A stretch of DNA of 64,000 bases from Synaphobranchus kaupii (taxonomy: Eukaryota > Chordata > Actinopteri > Anguilliformes > Synaphobranchidae): positions 27,208,125 through 27,272,124 of the forward strand of contig CM056385.1 of the NCBI GenBank assembly GCA_029718625.1, read 5' to 3'. The notes under the pieces were generated by a model, which worked only from the letters and a program-made list of their open reading frames with translations, was not told the origin of the DNA and made no database searches. Of this stretch, positions 62,419 to 64,000 are shown one piece after another. A program made the position numbers and the translations under genes. The stretch's first letter is position 1. Every line of letters begins with the position of its first letter.

Positions 62419-63038
62419 TTTGTCAGCACACAGTAAATTGGAATGACTATTTTCCATGCCCTAAGTGACAAGTGTAGCCCAGGAAGATAAGCCTATACCC
62501 TATATTATGTACAATAACTTTACAATTTAAAATAATATTCCTCCAACAGGAAAATGCTGCCAAATGTTCTAGCTTCAATGAAAATCAGTACAACAAACAT
62601 AAAACATGACTGAGCCATCAATGAAAGTTACACTACAGTGTGTGAAATGCACTCAAAATGCGAAGATAATAATATCTAACATAACCTACTGGACAAGCCG
62701 GTGATCAAGTGGAAAAACTAACGTACATATGTAGCCAGCGAGAAGAACCGCAAATTACAAGCAGTTCTACTTTGATATCGAGGACGAAAAACTTTAGCGA
62801 ACACGTTTTCTGTAGTTGTTTCTGTCATACTACGTTGCTAAAATGAAAATTTCTGTTCAGGATTCAATATGCTTTATATCTCTAGTGTCTCCTTTATTGT
62901 GACAGTTACGTGTACATTCTTAGATGATGTCGTGTTAAGCTCAGTTGCTACACGTGCACAGAGCTCATAAAACTGTAGCAGAGAGGTCTGATGAAGTTCC
63001 TACTAAGAGTGTGCACGTGCATCCCCCCCCCCCCCCCC
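62419..63038. other. Upstream intron or flank of the PELI3 exon
   Basis: No feature was recognised until the poly-C tract (63023-63038) that precedes the PELI3 acceptor. Confidence 0.5.
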
Positions 63039-63040
63039 AG

Positions 63041-63226
63041 CTGCGTGTCCGTGTTGTGGCCGGTTGGCATGGTGTTGGAAGGCAGTTCTGAGGCCCTGTG
63101 CCCCCCTCCCTCCCTGGAGCTCCGTTCCCCCTGCAACAGGAGCCAGGGCCCCCCTGCTCACCCCCACCTGGGCCTGTATCCAGGGGACAAGGAGCCTGTT
63201 AAATACGGAGAGCTGATTGTGCTGGG
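63041..63226 (+). CDS. peli3: Pellino-3, first coding exon
   Basis: Pellino-3 is a RING-like E3 ubiquitin ligase acting with IRAK kinases in IL-1/Toll-like receptor signalling. The exon has an acceptor C16-AG at 63039-63040, 28 bases of 5' UTR, ATG at 63069, and 52 codons plus two bases. The donor GTGAGT starts at 63227. It reads MVLEGSSEALCPPPSLELRS… and ends EPVKYGELIVL(G). The MVLEG start is specific to PELI3, and KYGELIVLG is the signature where Pellino FHA-like substrate-binding sequence begins. The remaining exons lie beyond the window. PELI1 and PELI2 have different N-termini. If an upstream exon exists it is non-coding. Confidence 0.9.
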
Positions 63227-64000
63227 GTGAGTACCTTCTCTTCTGCAAATACAAAAAGGGATGTTGGGCTTCAACACCATCACAGATCAAGACAGAAACA
63301 AGCAAACAAAGGAAAATCAGAAACACAACTTTATTCGACAGATGGGGGAAGGTTAAGGGTTAAGAAACTATGGTATGTAATTATTTATTGGACCAATTTC
63401 ATTTATATTGTGACAAAGCATGAGCTGTAGTGGTGTACTCCTTATGTTTGTGTGTATGTGTACACATGTATATATACATACATATACGGTCATATTAATA
63501 CTTTTTTTTGCAGAAGCTTGTATCCAGGGTGACTCACATGGATACTATTGTGTGAAATATATTAAATACATACCACCAGAGTTAAAAAGAAGACATAGAA
63601 AAACTAAATTAGAGTAAATTAAAAAAAACGAAAATATGCTAAAATATGAATATATTCACATGCAATTACAAACCCATAGTGCCTAAAATTACCCTGGAAA
63701 GTGCCATGTAGCTTGATAATGAACCATAATAGAAACAACACCTTAAATCATAATGTTGACATGGTGCCAGACAATTGACCCATGGCAGTAAGACATGGAT
63801 ATCGGAATATAGATAGACACTGTGCTTGGTGTAGGTCCAGCTGGTGATGATCGAGGAGAAATTGTGGATAGTTGCATTTATAGCTGGCAGTTAAGGCAAT
63901 ATCAGGGCCCCCTCAGACTGACAGGACCCCTCCCATGGGCTTCCATCAGTGCCTGATTAAAAACCGCTTTTTATTCTGCGTCTCCTCATAAAACGAGTGA
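63227..64000. other. PELI3 intron 1 (start)
   Basis: Non-coding sequence follows the donor. No second PELI3 exon or repeat family was recognised before the window ends. Confidence 0.7.

Overview
This is a stretch of a teleost fish nuclear genome. The evidence is vertebrate genes split into short exons with GT-AG introns, teleost-type Tc1, hAT, L2-like and tRNA-SINE repeats, many mini- and microsatellites, and one 500-base assembly gap. A tRNA-SINE ending in (GTAAT)n is abundant. I recall that kind of tail from early-branching teleosts such as eels and tarpons, but I cannot fix the species.

Three host genes are supported. At about 2.7 kb on the + strand there is one internal exon of a Rab1 small GTPase, including the NKCD guanine-binding box. 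From 45.7 to 34.3 kb on the - strand lies a complete RCE1 (CAAX prenyl protease 2) gene. It has eight exons, every junction keeps frame, it encodes 322 residues, and all three CPBP/Abi catalytic motifs are intact. At 63.0 kb on the + strand is the first coding exon of Pellino-3 (PELI3). In human, RAB1B, PELI3 and RCE1 lie together on 11q13, while RAB1A and PELI1 lie on 2p14, so the window looks like the 11q13-type paralogon. RCE1 and PELI3 are divergently oriented.

The rest is repeat-rich. 0-2.5 kb: a LINE broken by a TTAA-flanked insert and by a Tc1-type foldback. 3-4.6 kb: a further foldback fragment and the gap. 8.4-9.8 kb: an LTR-like insert splitting a short reading frame, next to a transposon-like coding relic. 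13-15 kb: a Tc1 relic and an L2-like LINE. 16.8-18.6 kb: two adjacent terminal-inverted-repeat elements. 19-25.8 kb: minisatellites. 26.5-27.5 kb: a Tc1 transposase pseudogene. 29.6-30.6 kb: a Tc1-ended palindrome. 34-46 kb: RCE1, whose introns hold a 2.3-kb foldback element, a second Tc1-ended palindrome, SINEs and two minisatellites. 47-48 kb: a LINE 3' end. 53.7-55.2 kb: two Tc1-type elements back to back. 56-57.8 kb: two minisatellites. 58-59.5 kb: SINEs and a hAT palindrome. 60.0-62.4 kb: a dead Sleeping-Beauty-type transposon with a hAT element nested in it.

The most unusual signal is one foldback core (arms up to about 335 bases) that appears six times, joined to at least five different Tc1-type terminal sequences. 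A second theme is repeat sequence pressed against splice sites: a CT-rich tract, C26 and C16 just before three acceptors, and an inverted-repeat element and a minisatellite within 10-16 bases of two RCE1 donors.
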